A DNA stretch of 42,448 bases from RGIG8748 sp045544515 (lineage in GTDB: Bacteria; Bacillota; Clostridia; UMGS1810): positions 1 to 42,448 of the forward strand of contig JAZPZD010000020.1 of the NCBI GenBank assembly GCA_045544515.1. The letters are read 5' to 3'. The position numbers and the translations under genes were made by a program. Shown here piece after piece: positions 8,123 to 15,158 of this stretch; positions within the stretch are counted from its first letter, which is position 1; each line of letters opens with the position of its first letter. Under the pieces are notes generated by a model. That model worked only from the letters and a program-made list of their open reading frames with translations, ran no database searches and was not told the origin of the DNA.

Positions 8123-8545
8123 ATGAGAATTATGGGAATAGATTACGGTGATTCAAGGGTAGGGATTGCACTTTCGGACCCACTTATGATTACTGCACAG
8201 GGACATACCACACTTCCAAACAAAGTGTATGGCAAGATGATAGAATCCGTTGCAAAAATCGCAAAAGAGCATAGTGTAGACAGGATTGTTATCGGTATGC
8301 CCAAGAATTTAAACGGTACACTCGGGGACAGGGCAGATGTCACCCAGAAGTTTTGTGATGACCTCAAAGCTCTTGTTTCGGATACAGAGATTATCCTCTG
8401 GGACGAAAGGCTCACTACCGTTCAGGCGGCGGGGATTTTGAATGTAACCAATACCCGCGGCAAAGACAGAAAAAATGTAATAGATACAGTAGCGGCATCT
8501 ATAATATTGCAGAGCTATATGGATTATATTAAATATCAAAAATAA
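8123..8545 (+). CDS. ruvX: YqgF/RuvX-type RNase H-fold nuclease
   Basis: RuvX (YqgF) is an RNase H-fold nuclease proposed to act in 16S rRNA 5' processing and possibly as a Holliday junction resolvase. The 140-aa product starts MRIMGIDYGDSRVGIALSDP, containing the first acidic residue of the active site. It continues with VIGMPKNLNG and IILWDERLTTVQA, which carries the second acidic cluster, and ends with the NVIDTVAASIILQSY aspartate. ATG 8123 is chosen because GGAG (8111-8114) lies 8 bases upstream. It is followed 15 bases later by a DUF1292 gene, the same pair as yrrK-yrzB in Bacillus. Confidence 0.94.
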   Translation: MRIMGIDYGDSRVGIALSDPLMITAQGHTTLPNKVYGKMIESVAKIAKEHSVDRIVIGMPKNLNGTLGDRADVTQKFCDDLKALVSDTEIILWDERLTTVQAAGILNVTNTRGKDRKNVIDTVAASIILQSYMDYIKYQK

Positions 8546-8560
8546 GAGAGGAATATTGTC

Positions 8561-8836
8561 ATGGAAGAAAATAACATCATCACTTTAACCGGCGAAAACG
8601 ACGAAAAATTTGATTTTGAAATAGCAGATTCGTTCGAAATGGAAGGAAACAAGTACATTGCTCTTATTCCGCCCGAGGATCCCGAATCCGACGAGGATGA
8701 TGAGGTTCTTATTATGAGGATAGAGAGCGAAGATGAGGAAGAAACCGTTCTTACACAGATAGAGGACGATGAGGAACTTGACAAGGCATTTGCTATGTTC
8801 AAGGACAGATGCTCTGACATGTTTGATTTTGCTTAA
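8561..8836 (+). CDS. DUF1292 (YrzB-like) small acidic protein
   Basis: The 91-aa, strongly acidic protein matches DUF1292: it opens with NNIITLTGENDEKFDFEI and continues with the family core NKYIALIPPEDPESDEDDEV. Such proteins follow ruvX in many Bacillota. The function is unknown. The ribosome site AGAGAGGAAT lies just upstream. The last 25 bases of the gene contain the promoter of the downstream 6S-like RNA. Confidence 0.9.
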   Translation: MEENNIITLTGENDEKFDFEIADSFEMEGNKYIALIPPEDPESDEDDEVLIMRIESEDEEETVLTQIEDDEELDKAFAMFKDRCSDMFDFA

Positions 8837-8842
8837 TATAGT
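8814..8842 (+). promoter_or_regulatory. Promoter of the 6S-like RNA
   Basis: CTGACA (8814-8819) and TATAGT (8837-8842) are spaced by 17 bases and overlap the stop codon of the DUF1292 gene. Transcription would start near 8849, at the 5' end of the structured RNA. Confidence 0.7.
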
Positions 8843-8848
8843 GCAAAA

Positions 8849-9050
8849 CACTTGTTTTTCTCCCCTGCGGTGTGCGTGAAAAGGATTATTTTAACCAACA
8901 AATCACAAAAGGAATCCCAATCTCTGACTGTGGCTGTAGACCAAACACGATTTTTCGGACCAGGGAACAATAAGCAGTCAGGCGGAGTCCACCTGCATAG
9001 CAGGTTAAAAATACATCCTGTTAACACGGCACAGTGGGGTCAATTAGAAT
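8849..9050 (+). ncRNA. ssrS: 6S-like RNA
   Basis: The region has no ORF with a ribosome site but begins with TCTCCCCTGCGGTGTGCGTG. This resembles the CCCUGCGGUGUNCGU 5' arm of Firmicutes 6S RNA as I remember it from Bacillus bsrA. The 3' arm near 9028-9040 (ACACGGCACAGTGGGG) can close it through CCCC/GGGG and GTG/CAC pairs with internal loops. This gives a long interrupted hairpin of about 190 nt, the expected size. 6S RNA mimics an open promoter and sequesters housekeeping RNA polymerase in stationary phase. A clear promoter and terminator bracket it. I am confident that it is a transcribed RNA, and fairly confident that it is 6S. Confidence 0.72.
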
Positions 9051-9054
9051 GTTT

Positions 9055-9091
9055 GGGACTGCCGTTAATCTACAGGCAGTCCCTTGTTTTT
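9055..9091 (+). terminator. Terminator of the 6S-like RNA
   Basis: A perfect 9-bp stem (GGGACTGCC / GGCAGTCCC) is followed by TTGTTTTT, directly downstream of the 6S-like RNA. Confidence 0.9.
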
Positions 9092-9139
9092 GAATAATTT
9101 CCGATTAATTCCTAAAAATAATAGCAGAAAATTTTGGGA

Positions 9140-9508
9140 GTGATAGGAATTAACAAGCAAAAAACAAAACTTATCTTGCTGGGAGTTCTTGCAGGTTTTT
9201 GCAACGGGCTCTTTGGCTCGGGCGGAGGTATGATAGTGGTGCCTTGCCTGGAAAAGTATGCTGGTCTTGATGTACACAAAGCTCACGCAACAGCGATTGC
9301 GGTCATACTTCCGATTACTGTGGTAAGTATATTTACCTATGCACTATCGGGAAATGTAAGTTCCCAATACCTAGTTGTGTGCTCAATAGGCGGTATAATA
9401 GGTAGCTTCATAGGTGCAAAGCTGTTAAAGCGTTTCAGCGGAAAACTCATTAAGAGGATATTTGCTGTTGCAATCATCATTGCTTCTGTAAGGATGGTGA
9501 TTGGATGA
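9140..9508 (+). CDS. Half-size TSUP (TauE/SafE) permease, N-half type
   Basis: The 122-124-aa protein is one half of a sulfite exporter TauE/SafE-family (TSUP) permease, with about four helices. It carries the TSUP repeat motif GFCNGLFGSGGGMIVVP near residue 20 and GIIGSFIGAKLLKRF near the end. Full-length TSUP proteins have two such halves in about 250 aa. Here each half is its own gene, and the ATGA overlap with the next gene suggests the two products assemble together. The start is uncertain: GTG 9140 or TTG 9134, neither with an ideally spaced ribosome site (GGGAG sits at 9136-9140). Substrate is unknown; sulfur-containing anions are typical for the family. Confidence 0.85.
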   Translation: MIGINKQKTKLILLGVLAGFCNGLFGSGGGMIVVPCLEKYAGLDVHKAHATAIAVILPITVVSIFTYALSGNVSSQYLVVCSIGGIIGSFIGAKLLKRFSGKLIKRIFAVAIIIASVRMVIG

Positions 9509-9855
9509 TTTTTGTTTTTAGTTTGTTATCTGCAATAATCGGCGGTATGGGAATTGGCGGAGGTGTTGTGCTTATTCCTGCGCTTACAATGTTTTTTGAT
9601 GTAGCGCAAAGGCAGGCACAGTATATCAACCTTATATACTTTGTGCCGCTTAGTATTTGTGCACTTTTTGTACACAAAAAAGAGGGCAACCTGGAGATAA
9701 AAAAGGCTGTTTTTATGGCAATAGGCGGGTCTGTGGGTGCGATTTTCGGTTCGTATCTGGCATTTTGGCTCAAGATAAAGCTTTTAAGACGGCTCTTTGG
9801 TGCATTTTTGTTTGTAATAGGATTAATGCAACTAAAAAATACCAAAGAAACATAA
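9505..9855 (+). CDS. Half-size TSUP (TauE/SafE) permease, C-half type
   Basis: The 116-aa protein is the second TSUP half, with motif AIIGGMGIGGGVVLIPALT at its N terminus and GGSVGAIFGSYLAFWLKIKLLRRLFG toward the end (shown here only by its ends: GGSVGAIFG and LLRRLFG). The ATG overlaps the preceding stop (ATGA). Together with the first half it adds up to one normal transporter (240 aa). It precedes murD by 17 bases on the same strand. Confidence 0.85.
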   Translation: MIFVFSLLSAIIGGMGIGGGVVLIPALTMFFDVAQRQAQYINLIYFVPLSICALFVHKKEGNLEIKKAVFMAIGGSVGAIFGSYLAFWLKIKLLRRLFGAFLFVIGLMQLKNTKET

Positions 9856-9872
9856 CTGACGGAGGTAGTATT

Positions 9873-11270
9873 ATGCTAAATATCAGCATTGAAGCATTCA
9901 AAAAGACAATGATTGGCAAAAAGGTTTCTGTAGTCGGGATTGGAATAAGCAATCTGCCGGCATTGGAATTTTTGTCCGGTTGCGGAGCTGTCATCACCGC
10001 GTGCGACAAAAGAAAAGAAGAGGATATGGATCCGGATGTGTTAGACAAGGTTCATTCTCTTTGTGATTACACGCATTTCGGCGAGGACTATCTTGACCAT
10101 TTTGACGGCGAGGATATAATCCTTAAGGCACCGGGTGTAAACCCCTCGCTGCCGCAGATAGTAAAGGCAAAAAAAGACGGCATTGAGGTTACAAGTGAGA
10201 TGGAGATTTTTATGTCGCTGTGCCCGTGCAAGATGATAGGCGTAACCGGCAGCGACGGAAAGACTACTACCACTACGCTTATATACAAAATATTAAACGA
10301 ATCCGGTTACAAATGCCATGTCGGCGGCAACATAGGCAAGCCGCTTTTGAATATTGTAGACACTATACATCCCGATGATTTTGTAATTCTGGAGCTGTCC
10401 AGCTTTCAGCTTATGAATATCAAGGTAAGTCCGCATATAGCGGTAATCACCAATATATCGCCCAATCATCTCGATTATCACAAGGATATGAGCGAATATG
10501 TAGATGCAAAATCCCAGATTTTCCGTCATCAGAACAAAGACGGTAAGCTGGTGGTAAACAAAGACAATTCCATCACCGCTGCCTTTGCAGGAAAGCAAAA
10601 CGGCTTTGTGGAATTCTTTTCACGCAGATACAGCGAAAGCGAAGCTCATCTTGAAGACGGCTACCTTTGCTGCAAGGGAGAAAAAATAGTAAAAGCATCG
10701 GATATCAGGATCAAGGGCGATCACAATGTAGAAAACTACCTTGCCGCTATCTGCGCTACTATGGACTTTGCAACCAAAAGAGCAGTAGAAATCGTTGCCA
10801 GAAATTTTGGCGGGGTAGAACACCGAATGGAATTTGTGCGAAAGTTAAACGGTGTTAGTTTCTACAACGATTCCATAGGTTCGTCGCCTGCAAGAACTAT
10901 TGCCGGACTTAAGGCACATACGGGAGATATTGTTTTGATCGCAGGCGGAAGAGATAAGAATTTGAATTATGACGAGCTTGGACTTATGATAAGAGAAAAG
11001 GTTTCTGCTTTGGTTCTCGTAGGCGAAACCAGCGAAAAAATAAGCCAGTCTGTCAAAAAGGCTTTTGGCGGAAATGTTACTATCCCCGTATATCATCAGG
11101 TAGAGTATCCTATGGCTGTAAAGGGTGCATATGCATTGGCAAGAGGCATCAAAAAGGATGATAATGAGGTATCTGTTATTCTGTCGCCTGCAAGCACCAG
11201 CTTTGATATGTTCAAAAATTTTGAAGAACGCGGCAACAAATACAAAGAGATTGTAAATTCTCTTGAATGA
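9873..11270 (+). CDS. murD: UDP-N-acetylmuramoylalanine-D-glutamate ligase
   Basis: MurD adds D-glutamate to UDP-MurNAc-L-Ala in cytoplasmic peptidoglycan precursor synthesis. The protein is 465 aa, close to the usual 450. It has the N-terminal Rossmann-like segment (VVGIGISNLPALEF), the ATP-binding GVTGSDGKTTTTTLI near residue 120, NISPNHLDYHKDM and FGGVEHRMEFV of the central domain, and ILIAGGRDKNLNY-like (IVLIAGGRDKNL) in the C-terminal domain. ATG 9873 is chosen because GGAGG is at 9861-9865; the reading frame stays open much further upstream, but that part overlaps the TSUP gene. It lies outside a dcw cluster. Confidence 0.95.
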   Translation: MLNISIEAFKKTMIGKKVSVVGIGISNLPALEFLSGCGAVITACDKRKEEDMDPDVLDKVHSLCDYTHFGEDYLDHFDGEDIILKAPGVNPSLPQIVKAKKDGIEVTSEMEIFMSLCPCKMIGVTGSDGKTTTTTLIYKILNESGYKCHVGGNIGKPLLNIVDTIHPDDFVILELSSFQLMNIKVSPHIAVITNISPNHLDYHKDMSEYVDAKSQIFRHQNKDGKLVVNKDNSITAAFAGKQNGFVEFFSRRYSESEAHLEDGYLCCKGEKIVKASDIRIKGDHNVENYLAAICATMDFATKRAVEIVARNFGGVEHRMEFVRKLNGVSFYNDSIGSSPARTIAGLKAHTGDIVLIAGGRDKNLNYDELGLMIREKVSALVLVGETSEKISQSVKKAFGGNVTIPVYHQVEYPMAVKGAYALARGIKKDDNEVSVILSPASTSFDMFKNFEERGNKYKEIVNSLE

Positions 11271-11279
11271 GGATGAGAT

Positions 11280-12326
11280 ATGTACAGAAAAAGTGTTATA
11301 AAAGAGCTGTCCCAACTGCACGCGGTTTCGGGATATGAATTCAGAATATCCGACAAAATATCCAAAATGTTCCAAAAATACTGCGACGAGGTAACAAATG
11401 ACAATTTGGGTAATATCATCGGCACAGTTAAATGCAATATTCCCAATGCCAGAACTGTAATGCTTGAGGCTCATATAGACGAAATAGGTATGATGGTTAC
11501 AGATATAGACGACAGGGGATTTTTGTATTTTACTTCTATCGGAGGAATAGACGCAAGGATACTTTCTGCCAAAGAGGTTGTAGTCCACGGCAAAAGGGAC
11601 ATCTTGGGTATAATCGGTGCAAAGCCCCCGCATATCACTACCGCAGAGGAGAGAAACACCGCCATCCCTATGAAGGATTTGTATATAGACACCGGGTACA
11701 CATTTAAAGACATTTCATCTATTGTGTCGGTGGGCGATACCGTAACCTTTGCAGACGGATACAGAGATTTGGGCAAAAAGTACATAAGCACAAAGTCCCA
11801 GGACGACAGAACATCTGTTGCGGTGCTTTTGTATGTTATGCAAAATATCAAAAAAGAGGCTCTGGCGTTTGATGTGTGCTTTTGTGCCTGTGTTCAGGAG
11901 GAAGTAGGCAGAAGAGGTGCCGCCTCTGCTGCAAGTATCATAGACCCTGTTTTTGCGGTGGCAGTCGATGTGTGTCACGCCTCTACTCCCGATGCATCCT
12001 CGGACACTTTTAAATCCGGCAGCGGCACTGTGATATCAAGAGGGCCCAATATTCACCCAAAGCTTTTGGAACATACCCTTGATATTCTGGACAAAAGCAA
12101 AATAAAGTACAATATAGATGTTGACTGTGATGATACAGGCACAGATGCCTGGGCAATACAGGTTGCAAAATGCGGTATACCGACAATTCTGTTTTCCTTG
12201 CCGTTGAGATATATGCACACAATGGTGGAAACAGTTAATTTTGACGATGTCAAATCTACTGCAGATGCAATAACAGCACTCATTACAAATACAAAGGATG
12301 CGGAGGCGGTAGTATGTATGGATTAG
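11280..12326 (+). CDS. M42-family metallo-aminopeptidase, first of a tandem pair
   Basis: This 348-aa protein belongs to peptidase family M42 (FrvX/TET type), cytosolic dinuclear-metal aminopeptidases that form large cages. Metal and catalytic residues are visible in order: AHIDEIG (His), SQDDRT (bridging Asp), QEEVGRRG (catalytic Glu pair), AVAVDV (Asp) and RYMHTMVE (His). Family members often read LDDR or IDDR where this has QDDR. It starts 9 bases after murD with the site ATGAGGATGAG upstream and overlaps the next M42 gene by 13 bases. Confidence 0.92.
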   Translation: MYRKSVIKELSQLHAVSGYEFRISDKISKMFQKYCDEVTNDNLGNIIGTVKCNIPNARTVMLEAHIDEIGMMVTDIDDRGFLYFTSIGGIDARILSAKEVVVHGKRDILGIIGAKPPHITTAEERNTAIPMKDLYIDTGYTFKDISSIVSVGDTVTFADGYRDLGKKYISTKSQDDRTSVAVLLYVMQNIKKEALAFDVCFCACVQEEVGRRGAASAASIIDPVFAVAVDVCHASTPDASSDTFKSGSGTVISRGPNIHPKLLEHTLDILDKSKIKYNIDVDCDDTGTDAWAIQVAKCGIPTILFSLPLRYMHTMVETVNFDDVKSTADAITALITNTKDAEAVVCMD

Positions 12327-13333
12327 AGGAATTTACCAAAATCAATGCCGTTTCCGGAAACGAAACAGTATTGCGAAAGAAAATAAGAGAGTTAACAGAG
12401 CCCTATGCCGACAGCATAACTGTAGACACAATGGGCAACCTTATCGTTTTTAAAAAGGGCAAAAATCCAAACGGCAAAAAGGTAATAGTAAGTGCCCATA
12501 TGGACGAGGTAGGATTTATCATTTCGGGTATTACAGAAGACGGATTTTTGAAGTTTAAATCTGTCGGAGGAATAGATGAGAGAATTTTTCTTGCGCAGAG
12601 GATTGTAATAGGCGAAAAAAAGATCCCCGGCGTGATGGGAATAAAAGCTATCCACTTGCAAAGCCCATCTGACAGAAAAAGTGTTATCAAAGAAAAGGAT
12701 ATGTATATAGACATCGGTGCCAAAAACAAAAAGCAGGCCGAAAAAATGGTTTCGTTAGGTGATTATGCGGCATTTGACACAGAGTATACTGAATTTGGCG
12801 ATGGCATGATAAAGGCAAAGGCAATAGATGATAGGGCAGGATGTGCAATCCTTTGTGAGCTTGCAAAAGGTGAGTATCACAATGATATGTATTTGTGCTT
12901 TTGCGTACAGGAAGAAGTAGGCTTAAGAGGTGCCAAAATACTTGCAAGAAGAATAAATGCCGATGTTGCAATAATTCTTGAAGCGACTACCTGCTCGGAT
13001 GTTGCTAACCTTAAACCGCACCAGTATGCAACACAGCTTGGTTTTGGTCCTGCAATTTCTATAATGGACAGAGCGTCTTTTTCGGACAAAGAGTTAAATA
13101 GATTTATTGTAAATATTGCAGAAAACGAAAAAATACCCTATCAGTTCAAAAAGACCGCCATGGGCGGAAACGATGCAGGTGCGTATCAAACAGCTTCGGC
13201 TGCGTGCAAAACGGCTGTGATTTCACTACCGTGCAGATATATTCATTCGCCTGTAAGCTGCTATAAAAAGCAGGATTTTGAAAATATGTATAGGCTTGCA
13301 AGCAAAGTTGCAGAAAACATTTATAAATTCTAA
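12314..13333 (+). CDS. M42-family metallo-aminopeptidase, second of a tandem pair
   Basis: This 339-aa M42 peptidase has SAHMDEVGF (His), AIDDRAG (Asp), QEEVGLRG (catalytic Glu pair), IILEATTCSD (Glu as metal ligand) and YIHSPVSCY (His). The Glu in place of Asp at the fourth site marks a different subgroup from its neighbour, so the pair may have different amino-acid preferences or form a mixed cage. The start has a strong site (GGAGGCGGTAGT-ATG) inside the upstream gene. A terminator follows its stop by four bases. Confidence 0.92.
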   Translation: MYGLEEFTKINAVSGNETVLRKKIRELTEPYADSITVDTMGNLIVFKKGKNPNGKKVIVSAHMDEVGFIISGITEDGFLKFKSVGGIDERIFLAQRIVIGEKKIPGVMGIKAIHLQSPSDRKSVIKEKDMYIDIGAKNKKQAEKMVSLGDYAAFDTEYTEFGDGMIKAKAIDDRAGCAILCELAKGEYHNDMYLCFCVQEEVGLRGAKILARRINADVAIILEATTCSDVANLKPHQYATQLGFGPAISIMDRASFSDKELNRFIVNIAENEKIPYQFKKTAMGGNDAGAYQTASAACKTAVISLPCRYIHSPVSCYKKQDFENMYRLASKVAENIYKF

Positions 13334-13337
13334 AAAA

Positions 13338-13373
13338 ACGGGCTAAAAAAGTTTTTCACTTTTTAGCCCGTTT
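13338..13373 (+). terminator. Terminator after the M42 pair
   Basis: A stem of about 14 bp (ACGGGCTAAAAAAG / CTTTTTAGCCCGT) directly follows the stop. Its T run joins the dispersed repeat copy 2. An almost identical sequence occurs again at 13633-13664 in the same orientation. Confidence 0.85.
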
Positions 13374-13580
13374 CAGCGTGTCGATAAAGTCGACACGCTG
13401 ATGAGACGAACGAAAATGGACGCAGACGAGTAAGCGCGAAGCAGGCAGTACAAAGGTACGGCAATGAGCGGTGACGAAGTAAGCAAAGTGAATAAAATAC
13501 TGGCTTTTGGCATTTATGACAAAAGCTACATAAATGAAAAAGCTCATAAGTAATGATCGTAATATTCCTTACTAATGAGC
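13374..13580 (+). repeat. Dispersed structured repeat, copy 2 (complete)
   Basis: This is the full 207-bp copy of the element seen at 1-202 in the opposite orientation. It starts with CAGCGTGTCGA-TAAAG-TCGACACGCTG, holds two internal hairpins (GTAC/GTAC near 13450 and GCTTTTG/CAAAAGC near 13505-13530), and ends with GCTCATAAGTAA ... TTACTAATGAGC at 13542-13580. It begins at the T tract of the M42 terminator, just as copy 1 begins at the rnfB terminator. Nothing in it looks like a translated gene. The rest of this gene-free stretch (13581-13632) shows nothing I can name. Confidence 0.9.
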
Positions 13581-13632
13581 CTTGTATTTTTTACATTAAC
13601 TTTGCGGTGCGTTCTTTTTCGACAGTCTGAAA

Positions 13633-13664
13633 CGGGCTAAAAAAGTTTTTCGCTTTTTAGCCCG
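13633..13664 (-). terminator. Terminator after the NUDIX gene
   Basis: The stem CGGGCTAAAAAAG / CTTTTTAGCCCG lies six bases past the NUDIX stop on the minus strand. It repeats the M42 terminator almost exactly (TTTTTCG versus TTTTTCA in the loop), so the convergent genes are separated by two copies of one hairpin. Confidence 0.8.
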
Positions 13665-13669
13665 CTTCC

Positions 13670-14209
13670 TTATCTTTTAAGCAGAATATTTGCTTTTAAT
13701 ATTCCCGCTATTGTCTTTCCGTCTTTTATTGTTCCGTCAATAACAAGCTTTACCGCCTCGTCAAAGGGCATTTTTACAACATCAAGGTATTCATCTTCAT
13801 CGGGATGTGTTTGACCCTCCGACAGACCTGTTGCCACAAAAAGACGCAGGTTTTCGTCAAGAAATCCTACCGATGGATAGAAGTCGCCGATGTGCTTAAT
13901 TTCTTTCGCAACAAGGCCTGTTTCTTCGGAAAGTTCCCTTGCTGCGGCGTCCTTGGGATTTTCTTCCTTGCTATCCAGTTTACCTGCAGGGATTTCCAAC
14001 AGTATGTCGTCATAGGGTATTCTGTACTGCCGTACAAGATATATCATATCGTCGTTATCTATTGCCACCACAGCCACACCGCCGGGGTGATGAACAAGTT
14101 CCCGTGTAGCCTCATTTCCGCCCGGAGTTATCACCGTATCTACCGAAAGAGATATTACTCTTCCTTTGTATATTTCTTTTGTATCAATAGTTTTTTCTCT
14201 TAAATCCAT
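13670..14209 (-). CDS. NUDIX hydrolase, ADP-ribose pyrophosphatase type
   Basis: The 179-aa protein carries a complete Nudix box at residues 76-98 (GKLDSKEENPKDAAARELSE followed by ETGL), matching GX5EX7REUXEEXGU. The upstream segment LVRQYRIPYDDILLEIPAG is characteristic of ADP-ribose pyrophosphatases (YqkG/NudF type), and the proline about 15 residues after the box (GDFYPSVGF) fits that group. It would hydrolyse ADP-ribose to AMP and ribose 5-phosphate. The start follows AAAGGCGG. It lies 26 bases after the AraC-type gene on the same strand. Confidence 0.9.
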   Translation of the reverse strand: MDLREKTIDTKEIYKGRVISLSVDTVITPGGNEATRELVHHPGGVAVVAIDNDDMIYLVRQYRIPYDDILLEIPAGKLDSKEENPKDAAARELSEETGLVAKEIKHIGDFYPSVGFLDENLRLFVATGLSEGQTHPDEDEYLDVVKMPFDEAVKLVIDGTIKDGKTIAGILKANILLKR

Positions 14210-14235
14210 TATATATACCGCCTTTGGTCTTAATA

Positions 14236-15018
14236 TCAGTTTGGTCTGCTTCGTCTGTATTTTCCGGGCGAGATGCCGGTTTCTTTTTTAAACACATAGT
14301 TCATATACGCCTGACTTTCAAATCCGCACATAAGAGCAATCTCCGAAAGGGGAGTATCCGTGTTTTCAAGCAAGTTTTTGGCTTTGGATACACGCACCTG
14401 AATCAGATAATCATGGGGCGAGATGCCCATAATTTCCAAAAATTTCACTCTGAAAAAGTTGGGGCTCAAAAATGCAGGCGCCGCCATCATTTCCAAGGTT
14501 ATCTTGTCGCTGTAATGGGTATCAAGGTACTCTTTTGTGTTTATTATGCGGCTTGTGTACATATCATACGAATTTGCCTTTTCCCTTGGTGCAAAGCTGT
14601 GATATGTTGCCAAAAGCGAAATTGCTTTAAATACCAGAGAAAAAAGCTCCATCTGGTCGTTTGCTTTTTTGGAATTTACAAGCATTTTTGCAGAAGAGAT
14701 AACCTCTTGCAACCTTGTACAGTCAGTTAAAATCATACCGGAAGGGATGTTGTTTAGAATTTTTGTTGTTTTTTCGTCGCTGCATCTGAATTTTATAAAC
14801 TTACATTCCAGCTTGCCTGTTGTAAATCTTACATCACCAGGCTTTGAAAAAAGCAGGTTTGCGTTTTGATGCATATACTTGATGCCGTTTATAAAACAGG
14901 CACCCGAGCATTTTTCTATTATTTCTATTTCGTAGTGGTCAACTTTTCTCTGCGGAGTTGTTTCGTAATTGTAGTAATTGCCGAGCACAAAAAATCCTGC
15001 TTGAATATTGTTAATCAT
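14236..15018 (-). CDS. AraC-family transcriptional regulator
   Basis: The 260-aa protein has an N-terminal cupin-like sensing domain (about residues 1-140) and a C-terminal AraC DNA-binding domain with two helix-turn-helix units. The second unit shows the family signature LSEIALMCGFESQAYMNYVF followed by KKETGISPGKYRR. ATG 15018 is preferred: GGAG (15025-15028) lies six bases upstream, while the TTG at 15030 overlaps that site. It is divergent from a GH16 glycosidase gene, so it probably senses a sugar and controls that gene. The NUDIX gene follows in the same transcript. Confidence 0.9.
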   Translation of the reverse strand: MINNIQAGFFVLGNYYNYETTPQRKVDHYEIEIIEKCSGACFINGIKYMHQNANLLFSKPGDVRFTTGKLECKFIKFRCSDEKTTKILNNIPSGMILTDCTRLQEVISSAKMLVNSKKANDQMELFSLVFKAISLLATYHSFAPREKANSYDMYTSRIINTKEYLDTHYSDKITLEMMAAPAFLSPNFFRVKFLEIMGISPHDYLIQVRVSKAKNLLENTDTPLSEIALMCGFESQAYMNYVFKKETGISPGKYRRSRPN

Positions 15019-15158
15019 AGCATTCTCCAAATTATTTTTCTAAAAAAATAAATTAAAAATTGATATATAGTAGCTAAAATACTAGATATACTATTATTGT
15101 AGCAGTTGATTATCTAAAAGTCAACAATGATTTCTATAAAAAGAAAAGGAGTGTTAGT

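Noticed and set aside
10845..11633. 262-aa ORF on the minus strand opposite murD and the first M42 gene
   Set aside because: Both plus-strand genes have full family motifs and ribosome sites; the antisense frame shows no recognisable domain and is cysteine- and tyrosine-rich in the way of a shadow frame.
13374..13580. Group II intron or retron RNA as an explanation of the repeat
   Set aside because: The insertion site after terminators is suggestive, but there is no GUGYG 5' end, no domain V-like hairpin and no reverse transcriptase.
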